Part shown: one piece after another, positions 49,201 to 56,950 of the stretch
How positions within the stretch are numbered: position 1 is the first letter of the stretch
How the letters are laid out: every line of letters starts with the position of its first letter
Origin: Schistocephalus solidus
Taxonomy: Eukaryota; Platyhelminthes; Cestoda; Diphyllobothriidea; Diphyllobothriidae
Assembly: GCA_017591395.1 (NCBI GenBank)
Contig: WEDG01000879.1
Coordinates: forward strand, 1 to 64,000
Reading direction: 5' to 3'
DNA: 64,000 bases
Translations under genes and position numbers: made by a program
The notes under the pieces: model-generated
Database searches by the model: none
The model's input: only the letters and a program-made list of their open reading frames with translations
What the model was told of the DNA's origin: nothing

Positions 49201-52200
49201 CCAATTATGTACGTGTACAAACAATAGCTTCCATAAGGTAATTTCTTACCAAATTGTCGTAACAAAATGAAAATTCTGTCGGTCTTTTCTATGAGAAATA
49301 GTGGACTTCACAGATTTTACCGGCAAACGGTTCAAATGTAGACATAACTTACAACAGGTGAACTAGTTTATGAAATATTGACTGAAATTCAGAAAGATGA
49401 TCTCAGTGGGGGAGGATAAACAAGGCAGGGTTTTAAGATTGATTATCATCTAGCATAATACCAAGATATTTTTTTCATGGCAGAATGCCGCCTTTTAAAT
49501 GGCCATATTTCAGGCTGTCTACAAAAATCACACTTGCTAAAAATTACTCCTTACATAGCAGAAAATTTCCCGTTAACTTTTGATACTCAAAAATATTCTT
49601 CTAAATACTGCTTTTGTAGTCAATTACACCTTGAAGTCTTTCATGCCAAAATTTGTATCGGTTTCAAAAAAGTCGGTAATTATCCAAGTTGTGGCGTTTC
49701 TTAGGGCGCATACAACATGGTTCATATCCATGTCAAAATTTTAAGAGTGCCAGATGGCACCTTGTTAAAAGGAATGTATAGTTTTCTTGTAAATTGCGTG
49801 CATACAGCTTGTGAGCTGACGTAACTAAGGGAACGCTCAATAAAGTCAAAAATGTCATTTCGCTTAGAAAATTGTACCGAAGCTGGGGTTTTAATGGTAT
49901 TGTACAGCAATAGCTCTAAAAAATATTTTCGTCATGCCAGGTATCTTTGCGACCACCTGCGAAAATCACACGCTCTAAACGTGACTACTCAAGTAGTGCG
50001 CATTTTCTTAATTGATTTTCAATGTCCTTGTTGAGAATGTCTACATTCCCACGATGAGTCAGTCTCGCGCAAAAGCACGTCCACGTATCAACCGCGCTGC
50101 ATACCATGATCGTGCGCCCCACAGCGTCCCCCTCAGATCTGATTGGCTCAGGTCCCCGAGAGGTCGCTCAGCTTTTCTCCATCTTCCTCTGGACAGAATA
50201 TCACCAATCTACACGCAGCATTTGATGTCAGTTTTTGTTGAAGACACGTTTTTCTGGGCTGATCGTGTTCTCTTGCTCTACCGCGTTGGGGTTGGGACAA
50301 CCGTCGATTAAGCATAGGCTTCGTGCGACAGGCCGGGTCATAACAATCCTTAGAAATCCAAACATCATTATAGCGCGTGCCTATTTTTTTAGAAATTGCG
50401 TCCAATTTAGATTTTCGAATCGAAGGAGCGGTGCCCTTCGGTTCTACAAGTTTCTTAACATGGTTTGTTCACCTTGAAATGTCTGTTCGAGTAGAATCGC
50501 AGCCTATATCCAAAGCGAAATGTTATGAGCGCTAGATGGTGCCTTCTTAATACCATAAAGGAATGCACAATTGTTTGAATGGAAACTGTGACACTGAAAT
50601 TTTTTTAGAACTTAAAAATTTAAAGACGCACTTTACTACTTAAGGAGCAAAAAAGGAGAATATTTTGGGTATGCCCTTCTTAGTATATATTTTTGGACTC
50701 ATAATGGCACCTAAAATAATTGGGAAAAATTCTACTACTACTACTACACGTAATTTGGTACCGAGTTTGGCGGCTAGAACGATGCGCATTCAAAAATCCG
50801 CACCCTGGCGTGACTGAAATATCTTGTGATTATGTTGCATCATAACCAATGAACAAACTGAGATCACATTTCCGTGTTCCGATTTATATTTCCTGACTTA
50901 TGTCCCCTACTGTAAACGGCAACTGGCTAGCCAGTGAATGCAAAGATTTGTAACAGAAAGGAAATCCTCTAATCCTTTATCCAGTAACCGTGGATTATGT
51001 TGCATGCTGTTTTCGTTTGAAGCGGCAAAAAGGCGAAGTGCAAAGCCGCCCTGCAGGCGAAAAGCGCACTAGGCTGAAGAGTCCGAGTTGGGACAGTGTC
51101 GCAATCAGTCGATAGCGTTACCACTGGCTACGAATAAACAAAGAATAGGAGAAATTGCGCTCAAGTTTAAGAGCCCTAGCCCTAAGTTCTATAAAGAGCG
51201 TCGTTGGTAAGTTTATTCTGCTTTGTCAGGGATATTGCGCAAAAGCCTGGAAGTTGGAAGTGCTAGAGGGAGGGGGTCAGTCAAATTGCAGCAAATAATG
51301 CATGCTTATCCCTCATTTCCCGGCCTCGGTCCTTACTTATGGCACCGAAAGATGGATACAATGGCTTTCTTAAGCCAGTCTCCTAGTTCCTCTCACTTGC
51401 CTGACAATTTTCCAACCGTACCGACGTTTGTGGTCCGCTCCCTGAAGGTTGCTACTGTAGACCAGTGGCTTTCTTGCGGTCAATTTTAGCCAATCTGCTG
51501 CGGACTGCACAGAGGACATTTTCGAAGGGGAACCTGTCGCGAGCTGCGTGCGCAGATATAATTGTACAGATCTCGCGTTAATTTGATCAGCTGGATGAAT
51601 CGGAGAAGTCGCACGACTGTCTCGTGGACAAAGGACTTGAACGAGGACCGTTTGTGCTGTGGCCTTCTGTTTTAACAAGGGCTGCAAAGCGAGACCGCAG
51701 TTCCGCGCTCGACTGTGCTGCTGTGACATCGAGATGGCTCGCATGAGACATTCGGGGCCCGCATGAGGTGAAATTTCAGACGCGTGCCAAAGCGGACATG
51801 GCCTGACCCGTAAGTGTTGCCAGTTTCGTTACCACTCCGCTCAACTTCGGAACCTTGACCCGGCCAGAATACAGTCAGTCTGACTGGCCTTGCGGCCAGT
51901 GTTGGAATACCAGGTTGACACATGTTTGTGGTGAGTGTGGAAGCAGGTGTTAGCTACAGATATACGGTTTTGGCCTATAACATCGAGAACCAAGCCCTCA
52001 CCGGCCAGTAAAATGGTAGTGCAAATAACCACCATCCTCAGTCTGGTCATTTCATTTACTGGCAGAAATTAGAACGCCACATAGGGTGAGTCTACGAACC
52101 AGCTAGAGCAGCTAGGCAAATGTTTCTCTACGGAGTTGCTCGGCAGTTGATCGGCCGCAGACCAGAAACAACATAAATGTTGGTAAACTGCTCTTTCAGT

Positions 52201-54828
52201 CGCGCGTAAACTGACTGGTCAATTACTGGTTCCCACGCAAGTGATGAGAGAGGCTGATTACCACGCTATGTCTGCCGGAGACGTCACACGTGGGTTGTGA
52301 GAGTGAAATGGGATTGGACACCGGGAATCTGGACTTCCACAGAGCCTGAATCAGGGATTCGGACTTTAACCAAGCGGCAGACACCAATGGTGTGCTGATT
52401 AGAACGGCTTCGGTTGCCCCGTGGTCGAGGAACGTTTGCACATTCCAACCTACAAATACCAAGTGGCTGCTTTCGGCTTATCAATCCAGTTCATAGATCT
52501 GCGGTACTCGACATGGGTTGTGGGACGGATCGGTGGCCTCGGAGGTTCACCAGACTCAGCAGCAAATTATTTCAAAACTGACCCTCGCTGAAGTCCGTTT
52601 CCCTATCCGCCACCCGCGGACTTGCCGAATAGCCAGCAGCCAAGTTAACGGGTAGACCTGTCTTCTAATCCGCAATCAGTAGTTTTGCACCGAAATGTTT
52701 ACTTGTATTGGATGGATTCGAAGTTGGCAGTTCCCATTTACCGCTTCGGTATACCAGACTGAGATTCCAATGTGTGGTGAAAATTCGGATTCCAAGACTA
52801 TCCACTCTGACGAGAATGCCCAGGGGAGATGCAGAATTGGAACAAAGGCCTCTGAGGACGTATTCGTGGAATGTTTTCAACTCGATCGCATTTCCCTCAC
52901 CGGAACGGGCGTGAGGCAGCTTCAAATTCCCGAAGTCTCCGCGGAAGTGCTGAATTGTCTCCCGCACTTAATTAGATCCTGGCATATGCTGCAAGACAGG
53001 CATACTGTCGACAACTGGACAGACACAGGCTGGCAGTGTCCGTCGCTCAAACGTGGAGAGTTCGATTTAGCAGCTGCAAAATCTGGGTCCACGACACTGC
53101 CACCTTCCATCGGTTGGGTCGCTTCGTCGTCAACCACAGCCCTATTAGTTGGCCTGTTCAATCAGTTGGACGTCCATTTAAACTACCTTCATCCCAGAGT
53201 GATGGGTTTCCGCTCAACAACGATGACGACAACGACAACAACAAGCTATTGCGTGACACCGTGTGTGCGAAATTGCTTTAAGGCAGCAAAAACAAGCTAT
53301 GCAATTCAAAAGAAAAATAATAATAATAATAAGAAGAAGAAGAATAAGAATAAGAAGAAGAAGAAGAAGAAAAAGAAGAAGAAAGAAGAAGAAGAAGAAG
53401 AAGAAGAAGAAGAAGAAGAAGAAGAAGAAGAAGAAGAAGAAGAAGAAGAAGAAGAAGAAGAAGAGGTGATCACTGGAACATGGTGTTCATCGGTCTGACG
53501 TTTCGGATTCTCTCTCAAACCAACCATCAGAGGCAGTTGAAGAAAAGGATAACTGGGGCACAAAGTGCGCAGTGTTTATACTACATGGTGGCCGGGGCAT
53601 TACAGGCCTGCTATAGTTGGCAGTCCTCATGTTCATTGCTGGGGGTCGTAATTGATGCGACGAACCGTGCACTGCTAGTCATGATTATCTGGCCCACAGT
53701 CGATTTAATAAGCGCAATTACCTCGCGGCTCCATACTCTGTGTTGCGCTTTTGCCTGCATAAAATTGCTAGCCACGCGGAGAGCATGCGGGTGACCAGCA
53801 GTCCCGATGACACTGGGTGAGATTTGGGGATGTTAAAAGAAACTCACGGAGTACTATGAAAAGACATCGCTCTGAGGATGAGTTAACCGCGCCAGACAAG
53901 TCACGTACTTTTCCGCTCTGATAAGCATGGAGTAACCTAACTAAAACCACCACGTACTAACGTTCGCTGGTGCTCTTCTGTTCCCAAGCCCTCGGTCACC
54001 TTCACTCTTTTTTTTCGGGAGTCACTGGACTCATACAGCGCGGGAGATAAGGTCATTACCAAAAAGGACCTACCATCAACAGCCGCTCATTGGCTGGTAT
54101 ATTATACGTAGAAATACATTATCGATAAAGACGAGGGAGACTGAATTGGTCATTTCTGGCTTATTAGTCATCACCAGCCAGGCACAGTTAACCCCAGGTA
54201 GTGCACTAACCAAGGCTCAAACCTGTTGATTAGCAATTCAAGGTCTGCTCTGACGAAACTGCGCTAACAGGTGCTGAATCTGTAGGCTGTAACGATGTAC
54301 GAGACGGTGATAACTGCACCGGACAATTCAAGTACTTTTCTACTCTGATAAGAGGTAGCGTTAGCATGAAGTACGCTAAGTAAAACCACAGGATGGTGGC
54401 TATTCCTAAATCATCGTGCTAACTTTCACGGGCGCTCTTCCCTTCCCAAACCCTCGTTCACCCTCAGTCCTTGGACTCACAACAGAGGAGAAGATGAAGC
54501 CATGGTCGAAAGTACCTACCATCACCACCGTAGACACCGGTACCGCCCGCTGCTGGTCCACACGGGCTTTAAGGATCTCACGCAGCTCAAGCTGTTGCAA
54601 CCAGGTGGCGTGTACAGTTGTCGCCAGTTGAGTTAACTGGTCTCGAAGCCGACCGGCATTGCGCGCTTCCTCGATTGAAAGGATGGGCACACCCCGCGGT
54701 AACGTGACGGGGGGGCGTCTAGGAGGCAAGAGGTTCGGATTCAGGACAATGCCTCCATCAACCAGGTTGAGCAGATTCATGGCTTGGCTCAGGCGTCTGG
54801 AGAGCCTCTTCAGTCGCGAGTGCTCCAT
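28003..54828 (-). CDS. Nesprin-like spectrin-repeat protein with KASH-like C-terminus (ten exons, 5' incomplete)
   Basis: Ten exons can be chained on the - strand: 54828-54520, 46858-46519, 41084-40796, 39614-39223, 34154-33919, 33831-33601, 32485-32313, 31298-30950, 28634-28575 and 28518-28003. All nine junctions keep phase, and the exons sum to 2895 bases (964 codons plus TGA). In order the product has an N-terminal helical part, Ser/Pro-rich low-complexity regions, an acidic Ser-rich stretch, a block of spectrin-like helices with paired Trp/Leu positions, a basic linker, a single hydrophobic segment and a short tail like a KASH domain. Known KASH proteins sit in the outer nuclear membrane and bind SUN proteins to connect nucleus and cytoskeleton. 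The nesprin reading is an inference from architecture. Exon borders are predicted by eye, further exons may be missing in the large introns, and 5' exons above 54828 were not secured. Confidence 0.6.
28575..28634 (-). CDS. Nesprin-like gene, 60-bp exon (tentative)
   Basis: Bounded by TTCTTGTTTCAG and ATG|GTATTT, exactly 20 codons (RSSRLLNCFLRLRLSTLSAM), phase 0 at both ends. It is separated by a 56-bp intron from the terminal exon. Because it is in phase 0-0, the flanking exons would also join in frame without it, so it may be optional or spurious. The 3' end of an RTE LINE lies immediately upstream of its acceptor. Confidence 0.45.
28640..29860 (-). mobile_element. RTE-type LINE, RT to C-terminus with internal deletion
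   Basis: On the - strand: linker (KMTAKSAREDRNKY near 29790), RT N-terminal block TPPSDGEVTDAIIRLRNNKT, GEDGIPSEVYKSC, VPVHKKGDKTRCENYRGIRL, then a jump to the post-catalytic part (SRIDTARRVFSS and VLLYGCEWWATRMEDERKLL in broken frames), and the C-terminal DTVRQDMEGVVGPSVFCVRR near 28.78 kb. The palm with the catalytic Y/F-x-DD box is deleted near 29.19 kb. It sits in sense orientation inside an intron of the nesprin-like gene. Confidence 0.85.
29875..30295 (-). mobile_element. RTE-type LINE, second fragment (post-catalytic region)
   Basis: On the - strand: DDIVSRIEAARRVFSSLITC and LWTRRDIFYHHEDSRVL, then the beginning of a YGCE-type region with stops. This part duplicates sequence in the neighbouring LINE (SRIDTARRVFSS, LWTRRDIS) but lies before that copy's linker, so it belongs to a different insertion; the copies are adjacent or nested. 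Confidence 0.75.
30950..31298 (-). CDS. Nesprin-like gene, exon with helical repeat
   Basis: Opens after GAACTGTTTTTTAG with one base completing the Arg codon split from the 32313 exon, and ends in phase 0 at ACAG|GTGATG. It encodes a long helix typical of a spectrin-like repeat (RELKCQLRWLDLMNLAEHDV; LREMTELARPVLKESHRLIF; ELLCRQKEAQQTM), then a Gly/Arg/Ser linker with GLRRRRSASLPLL. The RRRRSAS stretch is a possible basic kinase site. Confidence 0.65.
31690..31885 (-). repeat. Dispersed repeat R2, antisense copy
   Basis: TGTCTTGACACTGGGCAGAG, then GCGATAGATGCTATGCAAG, then GAGCATACGGTGAACGTCGT: the reverse complement of the R2 block order. It lies in an intron of the nesprin-like gene. Confidence 0.55.
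32313..32485 (-). CDS. Nesprin-like gene, spectrin-like exon
   Basis: Acceptor CTCTATTTCAG and donor CTGAG|GTGCGT; 57 codons plus two bases, completing Arg with the next exon. The product is strongly helical: FYHQKLDDWREELNNLMTSQ, then RERFERLSRNNQKL and YFVSDWLDMLIL. Trp in DDW and DWL at spectrin-like positions supports the repeat call. Confidence 0.65.
32570..33110 (+). repeat. Dispersed repeat R2, long copy
   Basis: The first part (GTCCACCGTAAGT; CAGCCTTGCGCTGCATCTAC) and the second part (GGCGGCTCGGATCCCGCAGA; AAGGCCACATAAAGGAGTCA; GTATCCCGTCCGTTGGCATC; GTCACGGCTTTCAGTGCACA) follow the R2 order of the 55.6-56.1 kb copy, defining a unit of roughly 500 bp. Confidence 0.65.
33601..33831 (-). 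CDS. Nesprin-like gene, spectrin-like exon (3' border uncertain)
   Basis: Acceptor GTTCACTTTTCAAG gives phase 0, matching the donor of the 33919 exon across an 87-bp intron. It encodes AMKAIQEIFHEGTEVHHWLS, KLEDSLYQPPPP, and EQALSHAYCRVQHDIPRREL, with a spectrin-like HHWLSKLED core. The frame stays open to 33517. A donor at GAG|GTCTGT (33601) fits the phase of the following exon but is weak; another border, or an extra small exon before 32485, is possible. Confidence 0.55.
33919..34154 (-). CDS. Nesprin-like gene, acidic Ser-rich exon
   Basis: Acceptor TTTGAATTTGGTTCAG, starting with two codon bases that pair with the single base left by the 39223 exon, and a consensus donor AAT|GTGAGT in phase 0. 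It encodes 78 codons, including ASISSASPGFLGSPLKDHSD and the acidic CFSEGDEDELSDLSSDKSQ, probably a flexible linker before the spectrin-like block. Confidence 0.6.
35195..35305 (-). repeat. tRNA-like SINE head, family S2 (reverse)
   Basis: On the - strand: GGTGGGGTCTCATAGTTCAG, GTGGTTGGAGCG (box A region), then TCGTAGGTTTGAATCCTATC (box B), followed by GAGGCCGCCGAGATGCTCCT. It shares its first ~90 bp with the + strand copy at 35450, including the CACGGCTC lead-in. Confidence 0.6.
35450..35545 (+). repeat. tRNA-like SINE head, family S2 (forward)
   Basis: CGGTGGGGCCTCGTAGCTCG, GGTAGTAAGCACG (box A), GCCTGTACTAAGGCCTTCC, then CGTGGGTTCGAATCTCACC (box B). Box B is close to the pol III consensus. 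Together with the 35195-35305 copy it makes a head-to-head pair. The stems do not fold as a standard tRNA. Confidence 0.6.
35665..35790 (+). repeat. Dispersed repeat R4, copy 1
   Basis: GATCACGCGGTGGGCTTGGT, ATGAGAGTTCAAAGCGC and AACGCCCCCGCGATCGTGCG recur in the same order at 37720-37830 (CACGCGGCGCGCTTGGTGTG; AACGCCCCCATCATCTTACG). Confidence 0.5.
37165..37615 (-). repeat. SINE S1 dimer with internal microsatellite
   Basis: Reversed tail (ACTCACTCGTCCCGTTCTGA; GGGGCTCATTCTCGAGCCCC), a trinucleotide tract, reversed body (CCATTTCCGGCTCATTAGCC), reversed head (AGCCACGGGCTCGTCG), spacer (GTTTAGATCGGGAATATGG), and a second reversed tail (ACTCACTCGTCCCGTTCTGC). Same unit order as the copies at 19.2 and 24.4 kb. 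Confidence 0.75.
37241..37291. repeat. (AGT)n microsatellite
   Basis: About 16 AGT/TAG units between the tail and body of the SINE S1 dimer, at the place where other copies carry a short TA-rich link. Confidence 0.9.
37675..37830 (+). repeat. Dispersed repeat R4, copy 2
   Basis: Matches the 35665 copy in order: CACGCGGCGCGCTTGGTGTG, GAGAGTTAAAAGCGTGC, AACGCCCCCATC, GTGCGGTCTTG. Confidence 0.5.
39223..39614 (-). CDS. Nesprin-like gene, Pro/Ser-rich exon with acidic patch
   Basis: A long pyrimidine tract and CTATTCCTCTAG precede the exon; the donor is TCAC|GTTAGT. It begins with one base completing a Val codon from the 40796 exon and ends one base into a codon, both matching neighbours. It encodes 130 codons, with RRSASEALSLILDEVG, KYAWETTFSLLSQEVDEDEE and the final KKDRRMSKSLPNF. 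The low-complexity composition suggests an unstructured cytoplasmic region. An alternative acceptor at CAATCAG is possible. Confidence 0.6.
40796..41084 (-). CDS. Nesprin-like gene, Ser/Pro/Cys-rich exon
   Basis: A strong acceptor (CACTGTATTTCCACAG) and consensus donor CAGT|GTGAGT. It carries 95 full codons between partial codons whose phases match both neighbours. It encodes TTAKPKCTVANSPERTLKCT, LSTLCSPRFLSPESPLPRSP and a final DYCPPPQSP. No domain is recognised. Confidence 0.55.
43570..43840. repeat. Dispersed repeat R3, copy 1
   Basis: CACAGCGCGCGCTCACGGTA, GAGGTCTTTTGCCAACACGG and GGAAATCGATCCATGCTCAC recur in the same order near 46.2 kb. Confidence 0.45.
43925..44055 (-). repeat. SINE S1, reverse head fragment
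   Basis: GATCTACTGCTGAGCCATGA is a reversed box-A region, followed by the reversed spacer (TTTGAAACCGGAAATACTCA) and GCGTTCACCGATCAGGTTAC from the reversed tail. Confidence 0.5.
44115..44370 (+). repeat. SINE S1, degenerate forward copy
   Basis: Head AAGGCCCGTGGCCAATTTTA with GAGTCCGAATCCCAGG as box B, body remnants (CCATCTCGATTTCCTGCGTC) and tail (GGTTGAGCCCAAGGCAGGAA; CTGAGCAGTGAACGC). Strongly diverged. Confidence 0.5.
46029..46112. repeat. Purine-rich minisatellite
   Basis: Imperfect GGAGGATGAGGGGAGGAGGT units repeated three to four times, all purines on the + strand. Confidence 0.75.
46125..46315. repeat. Dispersed repeat R3, copy 2
   Basis: GGACATAGCGCGCTCACATG, GTGATCTGGAAATCGACAGG and ATGGCGGGCACAAAAATCAC match the 43570 copy in order. 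Confidence 0.45.
46519..46858 (-). CDS. Nesprin-like gene, Ser/Pro-rich exon
   Basis: A long pyrimidine tract before CACCCATCTAG and a consensus donor CATC|GTAAGT. Phase 0 start, one base into a codon at the end, both fitting neighbours. It encodes 113 codons: GERSTSCSLFDGRGDEDTAK, SPSPTQPTQLVPTPTPPSAT, RRSSDNFGYGAFESGFVSDS and MRTHSFPSTLLATH. RRSSD and FVSDSE look like phosphorylation-prone acidic/basic motifs. Confidence 0.6.
48230..49000. repeat. Foldback element FB1, copy B
   Basis: GCAAATTGTGTCTTCTTCAA on the left (near 48450) is mirrored by TTGAAGAAGACGCAATTTGC on the right (near 48800), and ACAAAAATATTATTTCCTGT by ACAAGAAAGAATATTTTTGT. The inner arms are nearly identical over more than 100 bp. 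The outer sequence (CGATTCGAACAAATTTCTTA; AGGGTTGTAGGCTGCTTAAG) matches the other FB1 copies. Ends are approximate. Confidence 0.75.
49480..50870. repeat. Foldback element FB1, degenerate material (copies C)
   Basis: Blocks of FB1 recur: CGACCACCTGCGAAAATCAC and ACTCAAGTAGTGCGCATTTT near 49.95 kb, CTGTCTACAAAAATCACACT near 49.51 kb, and the FB1 end GCACCCTGGCGTGACTGAAA followed by TCTTGTGATTATGTTGCATC near 50.80 kb. Probably two or more overlapping, rearranged copies. Confidence 0.5.
50871..52222. other. No gene recognised
   Basis: Unassigned ORFs on both strands (for example 51370-51744, -, 124 codons) without known motifs. Sequence at 51.84-52.07 kb looks repetitive, but no second copy is present in this window. 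Confidence 0.35.
52223..52484 (-). mobile_element. RTE-type LINE, AP-endonuclease N-terminal fragment
   Basis: On the - strand one frame reads GWNVQTFLDHGATEAVL; another reads VKVRIPDSGSVEVQIPGVQS; the first frame resumes with SGRHSVVISLSHH. Put together they follow the start of APE domains in this LINE type (WNV..LLD, then CLSEVR.PDSG, then GRHGVAIAL). A compensating pair of frameshifts marks it as dead. Confidence 0.65.
52695..53310 (+). other. Long unassigned open frame
   Basis: A 267-codon frame on the + strand runs into the (GAA)n tract, so its length is inflated. The first 200 codons (for example SAEVLNCLPHLIRSWHMLQD) show no known domain. It lies in an intron of the - strand gene and may be repeat-derived. 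I do not call a gene. Confidence 0.2.
53311..53466. repeat. (GAA)n / (AAT)n microsatellite
   Basis: AATAATAAT passes into AAGAAGAAG with interruptions, then about 28 uninterrupted GAA units. The Glu-rich, Lys-rich and Ser/Phe-rich frames across it are artefacts. Confidence 0.95.
54110..54260 (-). repeat. SINE S1 variant, reverse copy
   Basis: AAAGACGAGGGAGACTGAAT, TTTCTGGCTTATTAGTCATC and CCAAGGCTCAAACCTGTTGA match the reversed S1 body and box-B region. The flanking downstream sequence (GTCTGCTCTGACGAAACTGC) is shared with the 57.4-kb copy, showing a common variant or duplication. Confidence 0.6.
54520..54828 (-). CDS. Nesprin-like gene, first supported exon
   Basis: Opens with ATG directly after the acceptor CGCCCACAG and ends at GTGATG|GTAGGT, phase 0 at both ends, 103 codons. 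It encodes a helical basic segment (MEHSRLKRLSRRLSQAMNLL), a Pro-rich loop (NLLPPRRPPVTLPRG) and a long helix (ILSIEEARNAGRLRDQLTQL; TWLQQLELREILKARV). The ATG could be a start codon in a spliced leader exon or simply internal. Assignment to the same gene as the 46519 exon rests on phase and style only, so it is less sure than the inner exons. Confidence 0.5.
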
Positions 54829-55640
54829 CTGTGGGCGAAGACAACACGGGGATTGAGAGAAGATGGCGCCGTAGCAATAAAAACGTTGACAAGGACCGTA
54901 TCTGAGAGCTGGGGTAAAGTAAAGGGGAACACAATTCCAACAGGGGAATTTGGGGCTCATTGAAAGCCCGCTTTCTCACTAACCAGCAACTTGGCAAATT
55001 ACCCCCACTGCTGGCTGCAAAGCTCTCTATCCAGCACCCACAAGCAAATTAGGATGGTTGTCGTGGATTACGATGGGTAAACTATCATGTAGCAAGGAGT
55101 CCATGGACCTTTACATGCAGTTGCTCCAAGAACCACAGTGAGATGTGAACCAGAGGCAAGCGCTTAGGCACGGGTTCGCTGAGCAAACGGAACTAATCAA
55201 TCTGAGCAATGGCGTTAAGCTGTCTAATTTGCCCGTAACACGGTGAAGACTTGCTTAAATAGTACTGGTTAGGACCTTAGGAAATCAAATAACAGGAAGC
55301 ACTGAAAATGGATGGGCATTGCGCGACGGGCCTGAACGGCGTTGCCACGTTTTTCGTGTCAGTGCGGAAGGATTTCCTCCAACACGAAGTTACCGGCAAG
55401 TCAATGCCTGATGAAAAAACAGGCACATAAACAAAGGATTATCGATGAGTGTTTGCAGTCATTCTAGGTGCTGATGAAAGTCTATCCGCCGAAAATCATA
55501 CACCAACAAAGGCTGGCGTGCACCTAGGTCCACAGAAGTACCTGCGACGTCATTCCACGGTCTCTCAAAAAATTACGGGCTGGATAGCCTCCCTTCAATC
55601 AATCTACTCATCCGAGATACGTAGCGATAGTTCGACCGTC
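54829..55640. other. No gene recognised
   Basis: Sequence upstream of the first supported nesprin-like exon; no further exon or promoter could be identified. Confidence 0.4.
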
Positions 55641-55644
55641 GTAG

Positions 55645-56950
55645 TCCGACGATGTCCACCGTATGCTCCACACCAGGTGGTGCAGGGACGGTGACTTGCG
55701 CGTGATTTAGTTTAAAGTGATAGTAGACTTGCGCTGCATCTACCGCACTCTCTCCTCCTTCCCCACCTGAGTCCGGTGTCAAGATAGAGTCAAGAAGACC
55801 GGAGGCGGGAGAGGACGCAGGTGGCTGGCACGGCCGGAGCCGCCCTTGGGCGTACCACCACACCTGGCTCGGATCCCACGAAATGGAAGTGCCATAAAGG
55901 CCACATTATGAAGGAGCCATTGCAGCCTGACTCGCAGTCCGCCACTCCACACAAAACACACATTGGACTGACCACGCGGTCCGAGTTATCCCGTCAGTTG
56001 GCAACCTTCCAAGCCACGGCTTTCAGCGAACCGTGATAGTTTCAAGCGCGTCAGATTGTTTATAGTGAGGAAAATACGCTGAGCTCTCGACCTCACTCTC
56101 TCCCCCCTCCCCACAATCAGACCACTGTCCGAGCCGGTCAGTTGTCTGATGCGGAAGTGGGCGCAGCTGCTGGTGACCTCGTCTACGTGTACTACGTACA
56201 CGACCTGGCCCCCCAAACACAAGCACCAGGATTTCACACAACAGGGGGTTAAACTTCTTACATCTCACATGTGTGAGATAGCCAGAGGTCACGTTAGGAA
56301 AGAGCCATCGTAGTCTGACTCTCAGACCACCAGTCAGCCACTCCACACAACACACATTGGACTAACTGCGTGGTCTGAGTGTAATTGTCAGTTGGCAACC
56401 TTCCAACCGCGGCGATTAACGTTACCGCACACTCTTCTCCTCCCCCACCTGAGCCCGGTCTCACGACACAGGCAAGAAGACCGGAGATGGAGAGGTCGCA
56501 GGTGGCTGGCGCGGCCGGAGCCGCCCCCTGGGCGTACCACCACACCTGGCTCGGATCCCAAAGAGTGGGAGTGCCATAAAGACCACATTAAGAAGGAGCC
56601 ATTGCAGCCTGACTCTCAGTCCGCCAGTCAGACACTCCACACAAAACACATATTGGGCTGACCACGCGGTCCGAGTTATCCCGTCAGTTGGCAACCTTCC
56701 AAGCCACGGCATTTAGCGCACCGTGATAGTTTTAAGCGCGTCAGATTGTTTATAGTGAGGAACATGCGCTGAGCTGTCGACCTCACTCTCTCTCCAACCC
56801 CCACCATCAAACACTGTCCGAGCCGGTCAGTTGCCTGATGTGGGAGTGGGCGCATTGGCTGACGGATCGGCGTACCCGTCTTCGCGCGCCACAGCACGAC
56901 CTGGCCCCCATAACGCACACACCAGGATTCACTAACTCCGAGATACGTAA
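55645..56950 (+). repeat. Dispersed repeat R2, tandemly duplicated cluster
   Basis: A block from CCGGAGGCGGGAGAGGACGC through GGCTCGGATCCCA, GTGCCATAAAGGCCACATTA, GAGTTATCCCGTCAGTTGGC and CGTCAGATTGTTTATAGTGA to a pyrimidine tract spans 55797-56112 and recurs about 681 bp on, at 56478-56808, with few changes. A diverged third partial copy fills 56270-56475. The lead-in at 55645-55796 (GTCCACCGTATGCTCCACAC; ACTTGCGCTGCATCTACCGC) is the R2 start found elsewhere. Short frames on the - strand here repeat along with the DNA and are not genes. Confidence 0.85.

Larger units (their letters stand above)
46859..54519 (-). other. Large intron of the nesprin-like gene, repeat-rich
   Basis: Contains FB1 foldback copies (48.2-49.0 and 49.5-50.9 kb), an endonuclease fragment of an RTE LINE (52.2-52.5 kb), the (GAA)n tract (53.3-53.5 kb) and a SINE S1 copy (54.1 kb). 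Additional exons could be hidden here; none were convincing. Confidence 0.4.

Noticed and set aside
52695..53498. 267-codon + strand ORF with Lys- and Glu-runs
   Set aside because: Its second half is the translated (GAA)n microsatellite, and the first half has no domain or splice support.
55573..56712. Series of - strand ORFs with repeated WWYAQG/CVLCGVAD motifs
   Set aside because: They repeat because the R2 DNA is tandemly duplicated; the frames shift between copies, which argues against coding.
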